Source of the DNA: Bradyrhizobium lablabi
Lineage (GTDB): Bacteria > Pseudomonadota > Alphaproteobacteria > Rhizobiales > Xanthobacteraceae
Direction of reading: 5' to 3'
Assembly (NCBI RefSeq): GCF_900141755.1
Contig: NZ_LT670844.1
Coordinates: 62,001-126,000, forward strand
Length of the DNA stretch: 64,000 nucleotides
Part shown: piece after piece, positions 18,601 to 28,730 of the stretch
How the letters are laid out: the number at the start of each line of letters is the position of its first letter
Numbering within the stretch: position 1 is the stretch's first letter
Translations under genes and position numbers: made by a program
The notes under the pieces: generated by a model
The model's database searches: none
What the model was told of the DNA's origin: nothing
The model's input: only the letters and a program-made list of their open reading frames with translations

Positions 18601-19510
18601 TACTGCGGCTCCAGCCAAACGTCGACCAATATTGGACCAGCGTTTCGGTTTCCGCCGCGCGTTATTGTAACGGCGTGCCCGTCGAAAGCTGGCCCGGATA
18701 TGATGTTGTTCTGTTGGCCGCAACGGGAGAAATGGCTGCGCCGGCACTAAAGAAAAAATCTGGAACGGCTTCTAAAACGTCAAAGCTTGTTTGCAGCCAT
18801 TGGATCGGCGAACGGCGCTTCGCATCGTACCGCAGCGGCTGCATGAGCAGCTATCACACTTGATAGTGCGAGAATGTGAACCGGCTCACATTTGGTTGAA
18901 AATGTTTGTTGAAGAGAGCGTGCGTCAGAGAAGAGTCATTTCCAGACCTCGACGACAAAACAAGCGGCAAACGTCGATCGATGTAGCCTCAAACGCTCCA
19001 CCGAAGTCGCCAGTGAGTTCATCACAGAATGAAGTGGTCCCCCACATCAATATTCGACTGCCGCGCCTACGGCCCGGAAAATTTGTGACCGGTGAGATAA
19101 AAAGACTTTTGCAACACTATCCCTCCAAGGAGCCGACATCGTCAGCTTGACGCTTACGTCCGAAAAGTGCCCAACAGGCGACATACCGTCAAGAAAAAGT
19201 TTCTGCCGACGTAAACTAGTTCACATACAGCAAAGCTGCGACCGCAGTATCCCTTGATCCGATATCAGGCCAGTTGAACACAGCACGCTGCGTTCTCAAT
19301 CTGGTCGTTCTAGAACTTAGATTGCAGTGAGACCTAAAACGCTATGTTCGAATAGCAGGCTGGCCCCGCTGCGAACCGGCGGCCGACCATACTTGAAGCG
19401 ATTGTCGGATTGTATTGAGCGCGCGCCATAGCCCGCGCAAGAAAGGTCGCTGTAGACCGAATTGCTGGCAAGGACGTCGGTTGCCGCGCCCTGCCGCATT
19501 GTTCGATAGG
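18601..19510. other. Gene-poor, AT-richer intergenic stretch
   Basis: About 900 bp without a gene that can be supported. One open reading stretch at 18902-19150 on the plus strand (82 codons, MFVEESVRQRRVISRPRRQ...) is very basic and lacks a clear ribosome binding site or family match, so it is only a weak candidate. Base composition is visibly lower in GC than the flanks, which suggests transferred or decayed DNA. No tRNA, repeat or transposase remnant was seen. Confidence 0.5.
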
Positions 19511-20195
19511 ATGGCACCGTGGCGGTACTTTCTTAATTGCGCTGCTTTGCACCGCGTGCATCGTCCTGTTCGCGAGCGAAGCCAGCGCTCAATGCACGGC
19601 GCGAGATGTCCTGCAGAACCGCTTGACGCTAAAGAACATTCCCTCAGCTAATATGCCGCCAGTTCTAGTCAGATCCGCTGTCGCTGTTCCCGTGTGGAAG
19701 ACGATTACAGTAGGGACGTTTGCAAATTCGTTTGCCCTCCGTAGCGCGTTGAATGCAGCAGGTTGTGCCATCGGAGACTCGGCTGAGGAAATTCTCGCTC
19801 GACCGGCCTTTCCCCTTAGCGCTGCGAAAACAGACGTGGAGCTTTTCGCGGTGTCGGCGGCCGAACTCGGCTTTCAGACCGATACTGCGTCGCTGGCGGA
19901 CATTTATGCGCGCGCTCAACAGCTGGGTTTTGGACTAGCGGCAGCAGCGGTCGCTCCGCACCTGAGGCTTCAATATTTTGACCAGCCGATCGGTGAATTT
20001 CTCATTATCGGAATGGAGCCAATCAAGACGTGGAAGGGCGAGCCCGTCATCTTGACCGTGGCTAATGGTGGGGCGGGACTAATCCTCATCGGCCAAGACG
20101 GTAGCGCCGACGCAGAAATACCCGTGGCGTCCCGTTTTCTGTTCGTGCGGTCCAATGAAGCCGCATTAGCAAAGACTGCCCAAGGGCCTCGATGA
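19511..20195 (+). pseudogene. Secreted hypothetical protein, frameshifted in its signal peptide
   Basis: The main frame (19536-20195) lacks any ATG, GTG or TTG before 19623, yet it already reads IALLCTACIVLFASEASAQ, a signal-peptide core with an ASA cleavage site, followed by CTARDVLQN. In the next frame an ATG at 19511 begins MAPWRYFL. Removing one A in TTCTTAATTG (about 19534-19536) joins the two into a perfect exported protein of about 227 residues. The mature domain (FANSFALRSALNAAGCAIGDSAEEIL, FAVSAAELGF, YARAQQLGFGL, and IGEFLIIGMEPI) is not recognised. It is either a recent one-base mutation or a sequencing error. The gene ends at 20195, 41 bp before the convergent methyltransferase gene. 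Confidence 0.6.
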
Positions 20196-20236
20196 GGCAA
20201 GCTGGCGCGTGGCGCGATACGGACAGCGAAACGGGA

Positions 20237-21082
20237 TTAAGGCGTCATTTGCGCCCGAACAACGTGCGGTCCTGCTCCGATCCTGATGTCCTGCTTCAAT
20301 GCCCCATAAAAACGCTCGGTGAGCTCGGCAAGACCGAGATCATCGACAACGCCAAATCCCTTGTTGTGCAGCATGTCGGACAGTTCGGCGGGATCGAACA
20401 GACTGAGCCACGGCTCGCCTCTCGACGCGGCCCTCTCAGCGGTGGCCATGATGTTCGCCCGGCGCTCGGCCGGATAATTTTCGAAGGGCTCAGCGTAATC
20501 GAACACGACCTCCGATTCCGGCATGCTCGCAATGAAATCCAGCGTTGTCGATACCGCCTCGCGCGTCAGATAGGGCACGACGCCGAGCCACTGGAAGAAC
20601 GCGGGGCGGTCAGCATGAAAGCCCGCGGCGGCCAATGCATCGGCCAGGCTTTGCCGCTCGAAATCGATGGGGGCGAAGATGAGCGAGGCGGGGATGGCAA
20701 GACCGGCCTCTTTCAAACGCTCGCGCTTCCAGCCCTGCGTGGCCGGGTAATCGACCTCGTAGACGCGGACACCCTCCCCGGCATGAGGGTTGCGCAACGA
20801 AAACGTGTCGAGGCCGGCACCCAACACGACAACCTGCTGCACGCCGCGGGCAACGCATGTGGCCAGCGTGTCCTCGGAAAACCGGCTGCGCGCAGCGATG
20901 AACAACCGCCACGGCCGCAGCGACGGGTTGGCCGCGGTTTCGTCGAGCGTCGCGCGGGTTTCGTCATCGAGAATCCGCGACGCGAAGGGATCGCGGAAAA
21001 TGATTCCGCCATCCAATGTCTGATGGATCGCGCGATAGGCGGCCGCGCCGCGCGCGGTCTGACTTGGCTCTCCGACACGCAA
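20237..21082 (-). CDS. Class I SAM-dependent methyltransferase, TIGR00027/LCM type
   Basis: A 281-residue enzyme of the leucine-carboxyl-methyltransferase-like group. It shows RDPFASRIL, FIAARSRFSEDTL, the SAM-binding GVQQVVVLGAGLDTF, YEVDYPATQGWKRERL, and FFQWLGVVPYLTREAV. The start is TTG at 21082, supported by a perfect AGGAGG about five bases upstream. The substrate is unknown; related proteins act on small molecules or O-methylate natural products. It lies 28 bp downstream of the valS stop on the same strand and may be read from the valS message. Confidence 0.88.
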   Translation of the reverse strand: MRVGEPSQTARGAAAYRAIHQTLDGGIIFRDPFASRILDDETRATLDETAANPSLRPWRLFIAARSRFSEDTLATCVARGVQQVVVLGAGLDTFSLRNPHAGEGVRVYEVDYPATQGWKRERLKEAGLAIPASLIFAPIDFERQSLADALAAAGFHADRPAFFQWLGVVPYLTREAVSTTLDFIASMPESEVVFDYAEPFENYPAERRANIMATAERAASRGEPWLSLFDPAELSDMLHNKGFGVVDDLGLAELTERFYGALKQDIRIGAGPHVVRAQMTP

Positions 21083-21110
21083 TGTGGCCTCCTAAACTGC
21101 CGTGATGGGG

Positions 21111-23978
21111 CTACTCCGCCTTCTTGAGCCGCTCCAGCGCTTCGAGAATCCTGGCCTTGCGCGCCACCGCCGCCTCGCGTTTTTCCTTTTCCTCTTCGAC
21201 GATCTCTTCCGGCGCGTTGGCGACGAACTTTTCGTTCGACAGCTTGGCATCGACGCGCTTGATGTCGGCCTCGGCCTTTGCCATTTCCTTGTCGAGCCGC
21301 GTCTTCTCGGCGGAGAAATCGATCACGCCCTTGAGCGGCAACGCCGCGACTTCGCCGCGCACCAGAAGCTGCACCGCGCCTTCCGGCGGACGGTCGGCGA
21401 AGGAAATGTCTGACAGCCTCGCCATGCGCTTGATCACGTCACTCCATCGCGGCGCGCGTTCTTTGGTCTCGGTGGACGCGCCCGCCAGCACCAGCGGCGT
21501 CAGGGTTGCCGGCGGAATGTTCATTTCGGCACGCACCGAGCGGATCGCGGTGACGAGATCGACCACCCAGCCGATCTCGGCTTCGGCCGCGGGATCGCTG
21601 AACTCGTCGGCGTCGAGCGCCAGGATGACCGGCGGAATCAATGCGTCGCTTGGGTTCGCGGTCGATGCCGCCGCCAATTGCTCAGGCGTGAGCCCTTTCG
21701 CCTTGCGCGACCACGGCGCCAGCGCCAACAGCCCGTCGCGCTTTGCGGTGACCGCCCACAGCTCCTCGGTGATGAAGGGCATGAACGGGTGCAGCAGTTT
21801 TAGAATCTCGTCGCGCGCCCAGGCCACCATGGCGCGGGTCTCGGATTTGGCTGCACCATCCTCGCCGAGCAAGACCGGTTTTGCGAGTTCGAGATACCAG
21901 TCGCAATAGACGTTCCAGACAAAGCGGTAGATCGCGCCCGCGGCATCGTTGAAGCGATAGGCTTCGATCGCTTCCGTCACCTCGCGCGTCGTCCGCGCCG
22001 TCTCATGCGCGATCCAGCGGTTCAACGTCTCCCTGGCTTGGGTCGGATCGAATTCCGTGGGCAGCGCGCAGGCGTTCATCTCGGCGAAGCGGCAGGCATT
22101 CCACAGCTTGGTCGCGAAATTGCGGTAGCCCTCGACGCGTTGCGGTGAGAGCTTGATGTCACGCCCCTGCGCAGCCATCGCGGCCAGCGTGAAGCGCAGC
22201 GCATCGGCGCCATAATCGTCGATCAGATGCAGGGGATCGATGACGTTGCCCTTCGACTTCGACATCTTGGCGCCCTTCTCGTCGCGGACGAGCGCGTGGA
22301 TGTAGACGGTCGGGAACGGCGCCTGCTTCATAAAATGCAGGCCCATCATCATCATGCGGGCGACCCAGAAGAAGATGATGTCAAAGCCAGTGACGAGCAC
22401 GTCGGTCGGGAAATAGCGCTTCACCTCCGGCGTGTCGTCGGGCCAGCCCAATGTCGAGAACGGCCACAGCGCCGAGGAGAACCAGGTGTCGAGCACGTCC
22501 TCATCGCGGGTAATAAAGCCTTCGCGCTTGGAAGGATCGAGCGCCATCTCCCGCCCCTGCTCCGGCGTGATGACTTCCTGCTCGGCGTAATAGCCGAGCG
22601 CGTTGCCGACCGCCTCCTCCTCGGTCTCGGCGACGAACACCTTGCCGTCCGGCCCGTACCAGGCCGGAATCTGATGGCCCCACCAGAGCTGGCGCGAGAT
22701 GCACCAGGGCTGGATGTTCTCCATCCACTCGAAATAGGTTTTTTCCCAGTTCTTCGGCACGAAATTGGTCGCGCCCGAGCGCACCGCCGCGATCGCGGGC
22801 TGTGCCAGGGTTTTGGCGTCGACATACCATTGGTCGGTCAGATAGGGCTCGATGACCACGCCGGAGCGATCGCCATGCGGAACCATGTGCGTGTTCGGCT
22901 CGACCTTCTCCAGGAATCCAAAATCCTCCAGCCGCGTCAGGATTCGCTTGCGCGCGACGAAGCGATCGAGGTCATGGAATTCCTCCGCGAACTCGCGGGA
23001 TGCTTCCGGCAATCCGCGCAAATAATCCTCGTTGCCGACGAGGTTGAGCGCGGCTTCCTGGTCGAGCACGTTGATCTGCGGCAGATTGTGGCGCCTGCCG
23101 ACCTCGAAATCGTTGAAGTCATGCGCCGGCGTGACCTTCACCGCGCCCGAGCCTTTTTCCGGATCGGAATATTCATCGGCGACGATCGGAATCTTGCGGC
23201 CGACCAGCGGCAGGATGACATGCTTGCCGACCAGATGCGCGTAGCGCTCATCGTCAGGATGCACCGCGACCGCAGTATCGCCGAGCATCGTCTCGGGCCG
23301 CGTGGTGGCGACCACGATAAAACTTGTGGGATCCTCGGGGCTGAAGCTCTTGCTTTCCAGCGGATAGCGTAAATACCAGAGATTGCCCTTGACCTCGATC
23401 TGCTGCACCTCGAGATCTGAAATCGCGGTCACAAGCTTCGGGTCCCAATTGACCAGCCGCTTGTCTTTGTAGATCAGCCCTTCGCGATGGAGATCGACGA
23501 ACACTTTTACGACCGCGCGCGACAGGCCTTCGTCCATGGTAAAGCGCTCGCGCGACCAGTCGCAGGAGGCGCCCAGCCGTTTCAGCTGGTTGAGGATGAT
23601 CCCGCCGCTCTCCGCCTTCCATTGCCAGACCCGCTCGAGGAATTTGGCGCGCCCCATATCGCCCCGGCCCGGCTCCTGGCGCTCCATCAATTGCCGCTCG
23701 ACCACCATCTGGGTCGCAATGCCGGCGTGATCGGTGCCGGGCTGCCACAACACGTCGCGGCCGCGCATCCGCTCGAAGCGGCAGAGAATGTCCTGTAGCG
23801 TGCTGTTGAGCGCGTGCCCCATATGCAGCGAGCCCGTCACGTTCGGCGGCGGGATCACGATCGTGAACGGTTTTGCGTCAAGCCGCTCCGGCCGGCCGGC
23901 CTTGAACGCGCCGGCCTCTTCCCAGAGGCGGGACATGCGGCCTTCGATATCGGCAGGCTGGTAGTTTTTCTCGATCAT
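21111..23978 (-). CDS. valS: Valyl-tRNA synthetase
   Basis: A 955-residue class I aminoacyl-tRNA synthetase. The HIGH-type motif is in [16 protein letters not shown] near residue 40, and the KMSKS motif is in [14 protein letters not shown]. The editing (CP1) domain includes [22 protein letters not shown]. The C-terminal coiled-coil arm begins [19 protein letters not shown] and is typical of ValS. The ATG at 23978 ([21 protein letters not shown]) is preferred; an upstream start at 24020 adds 14 residues that do not match the family. It follows popZ on the same strand with a 134-bp gap, an order conserved in alphaproteobacteria. Confidence 0.97.
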   Translation of the reverse strand: MIEKNYQPADIEGRMSRLWEEAGAFKAGRPERLDAKPFTIVIPPPNVTGSLHMGHALNSTLQDILCRFERMRGRDVLWQPGTDHAGIATQMVVERQLMERQEPGRGDMGRAKFLERVWQWKAESGGIILNQLKRLGASCDWSRERFTMDEGLSRAVVKVFVDLHREGLIYKDKRLVNWDPKLVTAISDLEVQQIEVKGNLWYLRYPLESKSFSPEDPTSFIVVATTRPETMLGDTAVAVHPDDERYAHLVGKHVILPLVGRKIPIVADEYSDPEKGSGAVKVTPAHDFNDFEVGRRHNLPQINVLDQEAALNLVGNEDYLRGLPEASREFAEEFHDLDRFVARKRILTRLEDFGFLEKVEPNTHMVPHGDRSGVVIEPYLTDQWYVDAKTLAQPAIAAVRSGATNFVPKNWEKTYFEWMENIQPWCISRQLWWGHQIPAWYGPDGKVFVAETEEEAVGNALGYYAEQEVITPEQGREMALDPSKREGFITRDEDVLDTWFSSALWPFSTLGWPDDTPEVKRYFPTDVLVTGFDIIFFWVARMMMMGLHFMKQAPFPTVYIHALVRDEKGAKMSKSKGNVIDPLHLIDDYGADALRFTLAAMAAQGRDIKLSPQRVEGYRNFATKLWNACRFAEMNACALPTEFDPTQARETLNRWIAHETARTTREVTEAIEAYRFNDAAGAIYRFVWNVYCDWYLELAKPVLLGEDGAAKSETRAMVAWARDEILKLLHPFMPFITEELWAVTAKRDGLLALAPWSRKAKGLTPEQLAAASTANPSDALIPPVILALDADEFSDPAAEAEIGWVVDLVTAIRSVRAEMNIPPATLTPLVLAGASTETKERAPRWSDVIKRMARLSDISFADRPPEGAVQLLVRGEVAALPLKGVIDFSAEKTRLDKEMAKAEADIKRVDAKLSNEKFVANAPEEIVEEEKEKREAAVARKARILEALERLKKAE

Positions 23979-24112
23979 CGCAATGCAATCTTGGATATGA
24001 AGGGGGCTAGAAAGCCGCACGCGCCCGCCAAGTCAACATGACAGGCACGTCAAAAGCTTGGATTAAGCCGGATGTAATGGCTGAATCGGGGCCGGCAATC
24101 CGCGGAGGCAGG

Positions 24113-24862
24113 CTATCGCCCGCGTGAAACCCGCTCGATTTCGGCCTTGACGATGCGCTCCACGAGGCCCGGCAGATTGTCGTCGAGCCAGGATTTCAGC
24201 ATCGGCCGCAGCATCTCCTTGACCAGATCTTCCAGCGTCCGGGCATTATTGCTGAGCACGGTATGGGCGAGCGTATTGAATGCGCTTTCGACGGCGGACA
24301 CCGTCGAACGCGACAGGATCGGCGGCGGGGGCGCTGAGGGAGTTTCAAGCGGCGGCGGCTCGAACATTGGCGGCCGTTGCATCGCCTTGGTGGCGGCGGT
24401 CTCGGTGAATTCGAGATCGTCCTCCGGTTCTACCTTCTGGAACGACGGCTGCGGCGGCGGTGTCGGTACCGCCATCTCGTCGGTGAGCTCGAACACCTCG
24501 GCTTCGGGCAGTGCCGGCCGTATCTCCTCCGGCGAGGTCGCCTCATCGAGGCCGTTCAGAAGAGCGTCGATATCGTCCTGGCTGTTGGACACGGCTGGCG
24601 CGGGGTCAGCCGGCTTCGGCGGCGGCGCCGGCGCCGGTTTTGCCGGCGGGGGTGAGGCAGCGGGCTTTGCGGTCGCGGCCGGTGCCGCCGGCGCAGCGGC
24701 CGGCGCCGCGGCGACGGGCTTGTCCGGCTTAGCTGGCGCCGCTGCCGGGGCGGCGGGCTTTTCGGCGGCCGCGGGCTTGGCTTCATCGTCGGCGATGATG
24801 CGCCGGATCGACGCCAAAATCTCCTCCATCGAGGGTTCTTGGACCTTCGCAGGCTGCGTCAT
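24113..24862 (-). CDS. popZ: Polar organizing protein PopZ (DUF2497)
   Basis: A 249-residue scaffold protein that forms a polymeric matrix at cell poles and anchors ParB-parS and cell-cycle regulators in alphaproteobacteria. The N-terminal helix reads EPSMEEILASIRRIIADDE, followed by a long Pro/Ala/Lys-rich disordered linker (about residues 25-95), an acidic region, and the C-terminal oligomerisation helices ending LVKEMLRPMLKSWLDDNLP and VERIVKAEIERVSRG. The ATG at 24862 starts MTQPAKVQEPSMEE, as in relatives; a start at 24898 would add 12 residues. Position next to valS matches Caulobacter. The linker here is richer in Pro-Ala repeats than in Caulobacter. Confidence 0.92.
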   Translation of the reverse strand: MTQPAKVQEPSMEEILASIRRIIADDEAKPAAAEKPAAPAAAPAKPDKPVAAAPAAAPAAPAATAKPAASPPPAKPAPAPPPKPADPAPAVSNSQDDIDALLNGLDEATSPEEIRPALPEAEVFELTDEMAVPTPPPQPSFQKVEPEDDLEFTETAATKAMQRPPMFEPPPLETPSAPPPPILSRSTVSAVESAFNTLAHTVLSNNARTLEDLVKEMLRPMLKSWLDDNLPGLVERIVKAEIERVSRGR

Positions 24863-25145
24863 CTCCGACTCCACATCATCAACGCCCTCGCGTCCCAAGT
24901 TTTACACTAAGCCCGAGAGGATTTGCCGGTTCCGGATATGCAGGCCGGGATTTTCATCGCACATGCCTGACTTGTCCCCAGATCAAGCGCCGCCCGACAC
25001 GTCGCGCGGGATCCCGCCCCTGCTTAAGGCACTTAAAGCGCGCGGCCTTTGGCTCCCGGATGCGGCGCGAATCGCTCTGCTGCCTCCAAGAAGGTATGTC
25101 ATCGCAATAATTGTGCAAGCAACGCGAAGCCTAAGCGATTCGCGA

Positions 25146-25268
25146 CTGCACGCCTTTGTGCAGAGGCGCGCCTTGGCGCAGCATGGCCAAAGGCGTGCAG
25201 GCTTGAAAAGTGTAAAGGCTTGAAACCTGTAAAGGCTTGAAACGCGTAAAGACCTGAAACGCGTAAAA
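25146..25268. repeat. Inverted repeat and four 17-bp tandem repeats upstream of popZ
   Basis: A perfect 12-bp inverted repeat (CTGCACGCCTTT at 25146-25157, AAAGGCGTGCAG at 25189-25200) is followed directly by four degenerate copies of a 17-mer at 25201-25217, 25218-25234, 25235-25251 and 25252-25268. The consensus is close to GCTTGAAACGCGTAAAG. The block lies between the tolC stop (25303) and popZ. The hairpin may end the tolC message. No gene is supported anywhere in 24863-25302. Confidence 0.8.
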
Positions 25269-25302
25269 GCTTGGCGAGGGCGCGAGCGCCCAGGCGATGA
25301 TA

Positions 25303-26727
25303 TCAGCGGCCGTCGGGAATGCGAACGCCGAACCAGCTGTCGCGCACCTGATGATAATGCACGCTCGGATCGTAGGTGGTGGTCTGCAGATTGAGCACCT
25401 GCGGCGACAGCCGCCCTATCGAATTCAGGACGGCATAGGACGCCACCACGCGATCGTGCTGCGCGGTGACGAGCGCGACGCGGGCGTTGACCAGTGCCTG
25501 CTGGGCGTTCAGCACGTCGAGCGTGGTGCGCTGGCCGGCCTTGGCTTCCTCGCGCACGCCGTTGAGCGCGATCTCGGACGCCGACACCTGCGCCTGTGCG
25601 GAGGCGACCTGGGCCTTGCCCGCGACCAATTGCCCCCATGCCGTCACCGTGTTGGCGCGGGTCTGGTCGCGGGTCTGTTCGAGCACGAGGCGCTGCTGCG
25701 CCAGGTTTTCCTTGGACTGGCGGATCAGCGAGTACTCAGCGCCGCCCTGGTAGATCGGGACCGAGACCTGCGCCGTCGCAGCGGCGTTGAACGTCCTTGG
25801 CAAGATCAAGCTCTGTTCGTAGGCTTGCTGCACTGTGGCCTGCAAGCTCACCGTCGGCAACAACGCGCCTTCGGCGACCTTGACCTGCAGAAAATTGACG
25901 TCGATGCCGAACATCGCCGCCGTGACGTTCGGATTTTCGATCAGGCTGAGATCGACCGCGCCGGGCAACGTTCCCGGCAAGAAGCGGTCGACCGGGGAGC
26001 CCGGCGCGAGCGCCACCGGTTCGTTGCCGATAATGCGGCGGAAGTTTGCTTTTGTCGTCACCAGATTGGCTTCGGCGGTCAGCAGCTGCGTCTTGCCGGC
26101 GGCGAGTTGCGCTTCCGACTGCGCGACGTCGGTGCGCGTCACCTCGCCGACATTGAAGCGGTCCTGGGTCTGCTTCAATGTCTGTTCGAGAACGCGGACG
26201 TTGCTCTTCTGAACCTCGACGATGGCGGCATCGCGCAAATAGTCCATATAGATTGTCGCGGCCGACAGCAGCACGGTCTGTTCGAGCACCCGCAACGCCT
26301 CGCGCGAGCCGGACACCTGGCTCTCCGCCGCACGGGTCCTGTTGGCGGTTACCTGGCCATTGAACAAGGTCTGAGAGACTGTCACGCCCGCGCTGCGCGG
26401 CGCGTTGGCGCCGTGGATATCCGTCCTGACGATCGCGGTCGGCGTGCCGCCGGAGGACGAAAGCGTGTCCAGATATTGGTAGCCGGCGCTGGCCGTGAGC
26501 GACACTTTCGGACGATAACCCGACAGCGCCTGCGGCACGTTTTCGTCGGTGGAGCGCACCTGGGCGCGCTGCGCGTTGAGCTGCGGATTATTCTGATAGG
26601 CGCGCACCAGCGCAGCCTCGATTGTATCGGCCAAGGCTGGCGTCAGGCCCATATACGCCATCAGGAGGACCGAAGCCGCAGCTCCGGTAACGACCTTCAC
26701 CCCACGCATCCCAGATAATCCATCCAT
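25303..26727 (-). CDS. tolC: TolC-family outer membrane channel
   Basis: A 474-residue outer membrane efflux protein. The start at 26727 (MDGLSGMRGVKVVTG...) gives a signal peptide ending LTPALA before DTIEAALVRAYQNNPQLNAQRAQVRSTDE, the classical beginning of TolC mature chains. Two OEP repeats follow, with ANRTRAAESQVSGSREALRVLEQTVLL, RFNVGEVTRTDVAQSEAQLAAGKTQLL and the second-half EEAKAGQRTTLDVLNAQQALVNARVALVTAQHD. It works as the exit duct for type I secretion or tripartite pumps. No adaptor or ABC transporter adjoins; in alphaproteobacteria tolC sits here, between pcm and popZ-valS. A start 18 bp downstream is equally possible. Confidence 0.93.
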   Translation of the reverse strand: MDGLSGMRGVKVVTGAAASVLLMAYMGLTPALADTIEAALVRAYQNNPQLNAQRAQVRSTDENVPQALSGYRPKVSLTASAGYQYLDTLSSSGGTPTAIVRTDIHGANAPRSAGVTVSQTLFNGQVTANRTRAAESQVSGSREALRVLEQTVLLSAATIYMDYLRDAAIVEVQKSNVRVLEQTLKQTQDRFNVGEVTRTDVAQSEAQLAAGKTQLLTAEANLVTTKANFRRIIGNEPVALAPGSPVDRFLPGTLPGAVDLSLIENPNVTAAMFGIDVNFLQVKVAEGALLPTVSLQATVQQAYEQSLILPRTFNAAATAQVSVPIYQGGAEYSLIRQSKENLAQQRLVLEQTRDQTRANTVTAWGQLVAGKAQVASAQAQVSASEIALNGVREEAKAGQRTTLDVLNAQQALVNARVALVTAQHDRVVASYAVLNSIGRLSPQVLNLQTTTYDPSVHYHQVRDSWFGVRIPDGR

Positions 26728-27098
26728 ACCGTTCGCCGGTTCGAGCGCATTTGAACCGGGTGACTGCTTCTGAGTCTGTGTCCCTCCATACCTTATGCCC
26801 CGAGCACGCTGGTCGGAACCCCGCGCCGCGCCAGCGCGGTCGAAACTCTTCACCTGCGGCATCCGGGCCACACTTCTGATTCAGAATGGGATTTTAACGG
26901 CCATTCGACAATTTTCGGTAAAGCGGATGCCCGCCCGGCGTTGCGAAAACCCAACAAACCATGAGATCGGCATCCCGGTAGCGATCTGATCGGAACCGGG
27001 CGGGCCAAGGCCTGGAACCAGGCTTGGAACGGGCCTAGAAAACGGGCCTAGAGCCTGATGATTTTGAGTTGAATCGTCGCCTGCGCAAGTTCGATCAC

Positions 27099-27291
27099 CT
27101 CGCCCCGCTTGCGGGGAGAGGCATAGGCCGCCTTCGGCGGCCGTCCTTAGATAAGAAGGACGCCGAAGCGAAGCTTCGGCTATGTCGCGCAGCGATCCGG
27201 GTGAGGGGGATTCTCCGCATAATTTGTGCTTCAGCATTCGGGGAAACAGCCCCTCACCCCAACCCTCTCCCCGCAAGAGCGGGGCGAGGGA
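27099..27291. repeat. Nested palindromic intergenic repeat between pcm and tolC
   Basis: The left arm (27099-27121, CTCGCCCCGCTTGCGGGGAG...) pairs with the right arm near 27263-27288 with a two-base gap. Inside are two further hairpins: GGCCGCCTTCGGCGGCC (27126-27142) and GCCGAAGCGAAGCTTCGGC (27162-27180). This layout is a common dispersed element in Bradyrhizobium and other Rhizobiales by memory. It fills much of the 600-bp gap 26728-27329; the rest shows no gene. Confidence 0.75.
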
Positions 27292-27329
27292 GAAGTCACC
27301 GCCGCGCCTCAACCTAAAGTCATCACGCG

Positions 27330-27998
27330 CTAGAAAACGAAGGCGGGACGCGCTTCCAATCCCGGCAGAACAGGCACCACCGCGTCAAAAAGCGCCCGGT
27401 TCCCGAAATCGCCATGGGAGCGCGTCACGATCGTCGCCCGCGGCGGCTTGGTCATCGCGAACACGCCGACCAGCCGGCCGCCCTCCTTGAGTTGCCCGTA
27501 AAGCCGCTCCGGCTTGATCTCGGTCGCGCCGTCCAGCACAATCACGTCATAGGGCGCGTTCGCCGCGTCCCCCTCGGCGGCGTCGGCGGCCCGGACCGTC
27601 ACCCGCTGCAGCCCGAGTTGGGCCAGCACTTCCCTGGCTTTCGCGACCAGCGTCGGGTCGACCTCGGTTGCCGTCACCGGCCCCGTCGTCAGATGGGTGA
27701 CCAGGGCGGCGGTATATCCGGTGGCGCAGCCGGCCACCAGAACGCGGTCGCCCTCCCCGATATTGGCGGCCTGCAGCATCTTCGCTGTCACCGCCGGCTT
27801 GATCAAAAACCGTCGCGCCGAGCCGCCCTCGCTGACGTCGAGATCGAGGTCCAGATAGGCCAGCGCGCGCTTACGTTCCGGGACAAAGAGCTCGCGCGGC
27901 ACCGCGAGCATCGCATCGACGATCCTGAGATCGGTGACGTCGCTGGGGCGCACCTGACCATCGACCATCTTTTGGCGCGCAGGCAAAAAACCGGACAT
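27330..27998 (-). CDS. pcm: Protein-L-isoaspartate O-methyltransferase
   Basis: A 222-residue SAM-dependent enzyme that repairs isoaspartyl residues. It begins ARQKMVDGQVRPSDVTDLRIVDAMLAVPRELFVP, then shows SAM motif I VLVAGCATGYTAALV (usually G-x-G-x-G-Y, here AGCATGYTAAL), ATEVDPTLVAKAREVL and the C-terminal GGRLVGVF. The fold and length match PCMT. The substrate-binding SQP-type loop common in E. coli Pcm is not clear; the alphaproteobacterial branch next to tolC is often more divergent, so methyltransferase activity is likely but isoaspartate specificity is inferred. It faces the same way as tolC, with the palindromic repeat between. Confidence 0.88.
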   Translation of the reverse strand: MSGFLPARQKMVDGQVRPSDVTDLRIVDAMLAVPRELFVPERKRALAYLDLDLDVSEGGSARRFLIKPAVTAKMLQAANIGEGDRVLVAGCATGYTAALVTHLTTGPVTATEVDPTLVAKAREVLAQLGLQRVTVRAADAAEGDAANAPYDVIVLDGATEIKPERLYGQLKEGGRLVGVFAMTKPPRATIVTRSHGDFGNRALFDAVVPVLPGLEARPAFVF

Positions 27999-28206
27999 TT
28001 GGCAGAACCCTGTTGGCTGACCCTTGATTGACTGAACTTTGCAGTCACGCGGGCGTTGCCGCGGAAGCTGAAAACCGCGTCATCTTTGGTACAAGCGTCG
28101 CCAAAACGCAACACGCCGGTGGCGACAGCCGGCGCCGGCCGTCCGCCATCACCTCGCGATACACTTAAGCTTGACCCTTAGCCTGATCCTTGGCTTGCGA
28201 AGCGAC

Positions 28207-28386
28207 CTATTCGATCGTGACCGCGAGCCGCCCGATCAGCCTGGCGACCTCGTCCAACTGCTCAAAATCATGAACCTCGACGGCGCGCGCAAGCCGCATG
28301 AGGCATTCGTCGTCGCTGAGCGCTGGGACGTCGCTCGGAACGATCGACGGCACCGGCCTGAGCAGGTCGGTCTGGGTATCTCTCAT
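28207..28386 (-). CDS. Small hypothetical protein
   Basis: A 59-residue protein starting at 28386 (MRDTQTDLLRPV...), chosen because AGAGGTG lies about six bases upstream; a longer reading from 28422 lacks such a site. The sequence DDECLMRLARAVEVHDFEQLDEVARLIGRLAVTIE forms two amphipathic helices. No signal peptide and no known motif. The size and composition resemble small conserved rhizobial proteins, but no function is recognised. It lies about 180 bp downstream of the pcm start region and about 270 bp from tRNA-Asn. Confidence 0.5.
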   Translation of the reverse strand: MRDTQTDLLRPVPSIVPSDVPALSDDECLMRLARAVEVHDFEQLDEVARLIGRLAVTIE

Positions 28387-28655
28387 CGAATCACCTCTGG
28401 TCGCGAAACCCGGCAGCGCCAAGGCTGGTCAGGGAATGCGCCTTTTTAGGGCCGGGTTCAAGGCGCAAGCGGGCGACGGGGCCAATGTTCGGCGCCCGCC
28501 GTCGCTATTACCGGATCGCAACAAAGCGCCGCAAATCATTGCGGCGAAACTTGTTTCTGCTCGCGAGCGACGCCGCGCGAAAACCGCCCATTTCGTCCTT
28601 TGCAAGCTGTGGAGGCTTTGTTATACGCTGCCCGGCGCGAACAGGTTTCGCTTAT

Positions 28656-28730
28656 TCCTCGGTAGCTCAGCGGTAGAGCATTCGACTGTTAATCGAATGG
28701 TCGCTGGTTCGAATCCAGCCCGGGGAGCCA
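28656..28730 (+). tRNA. tRNA-Asn (anticodon GTT)
   Basis: A complete cloverleaf. The acceptor stem TCCTCGG pairs with CCGGGGA; the D arm contains AGCTCAGCGGTAGAGC; the anticodon stem-loop is TTCGA-CTGTTAA-TCGAA giving GTT; the T arm reads CTGGTTCGAATCCAG; discriminator G and an encoded CCA close the gene. It is the left boundary of an accessory-looking stretch, and a 14-bp copy of its 3' end (28716-28729) is found at 34153-34166. Confidence 0.97.
28716..28729 (+). other. Candidate attL: 14-bp tRNA-Asn 3' end
   Basis: CAGCCCGGGGAGCC forms the 3' end of tRNA-Asn and is repeated exactly, in the same orientation, at 34153-34166. Direct repeats of a tRNA 3' end are the usual footprint of integrase-mediated insertion. 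No integrase gene is present between the copies, so the att reading is inferred. Confidence 0.35.

Noticed and set aside
18791..19150. A 119-codon open frame on the plus strand
   Set aside because: Very basic composition, weak initiation context and no recognisable family; kept only as a note in the intergenic entry.
25297..26718. A 473-codon open frame on the plus strand
   Set aside because: It is exactly antisense to tolC, with repetitive Arg/His composition typical of GC-rich shadow frames and no motif.
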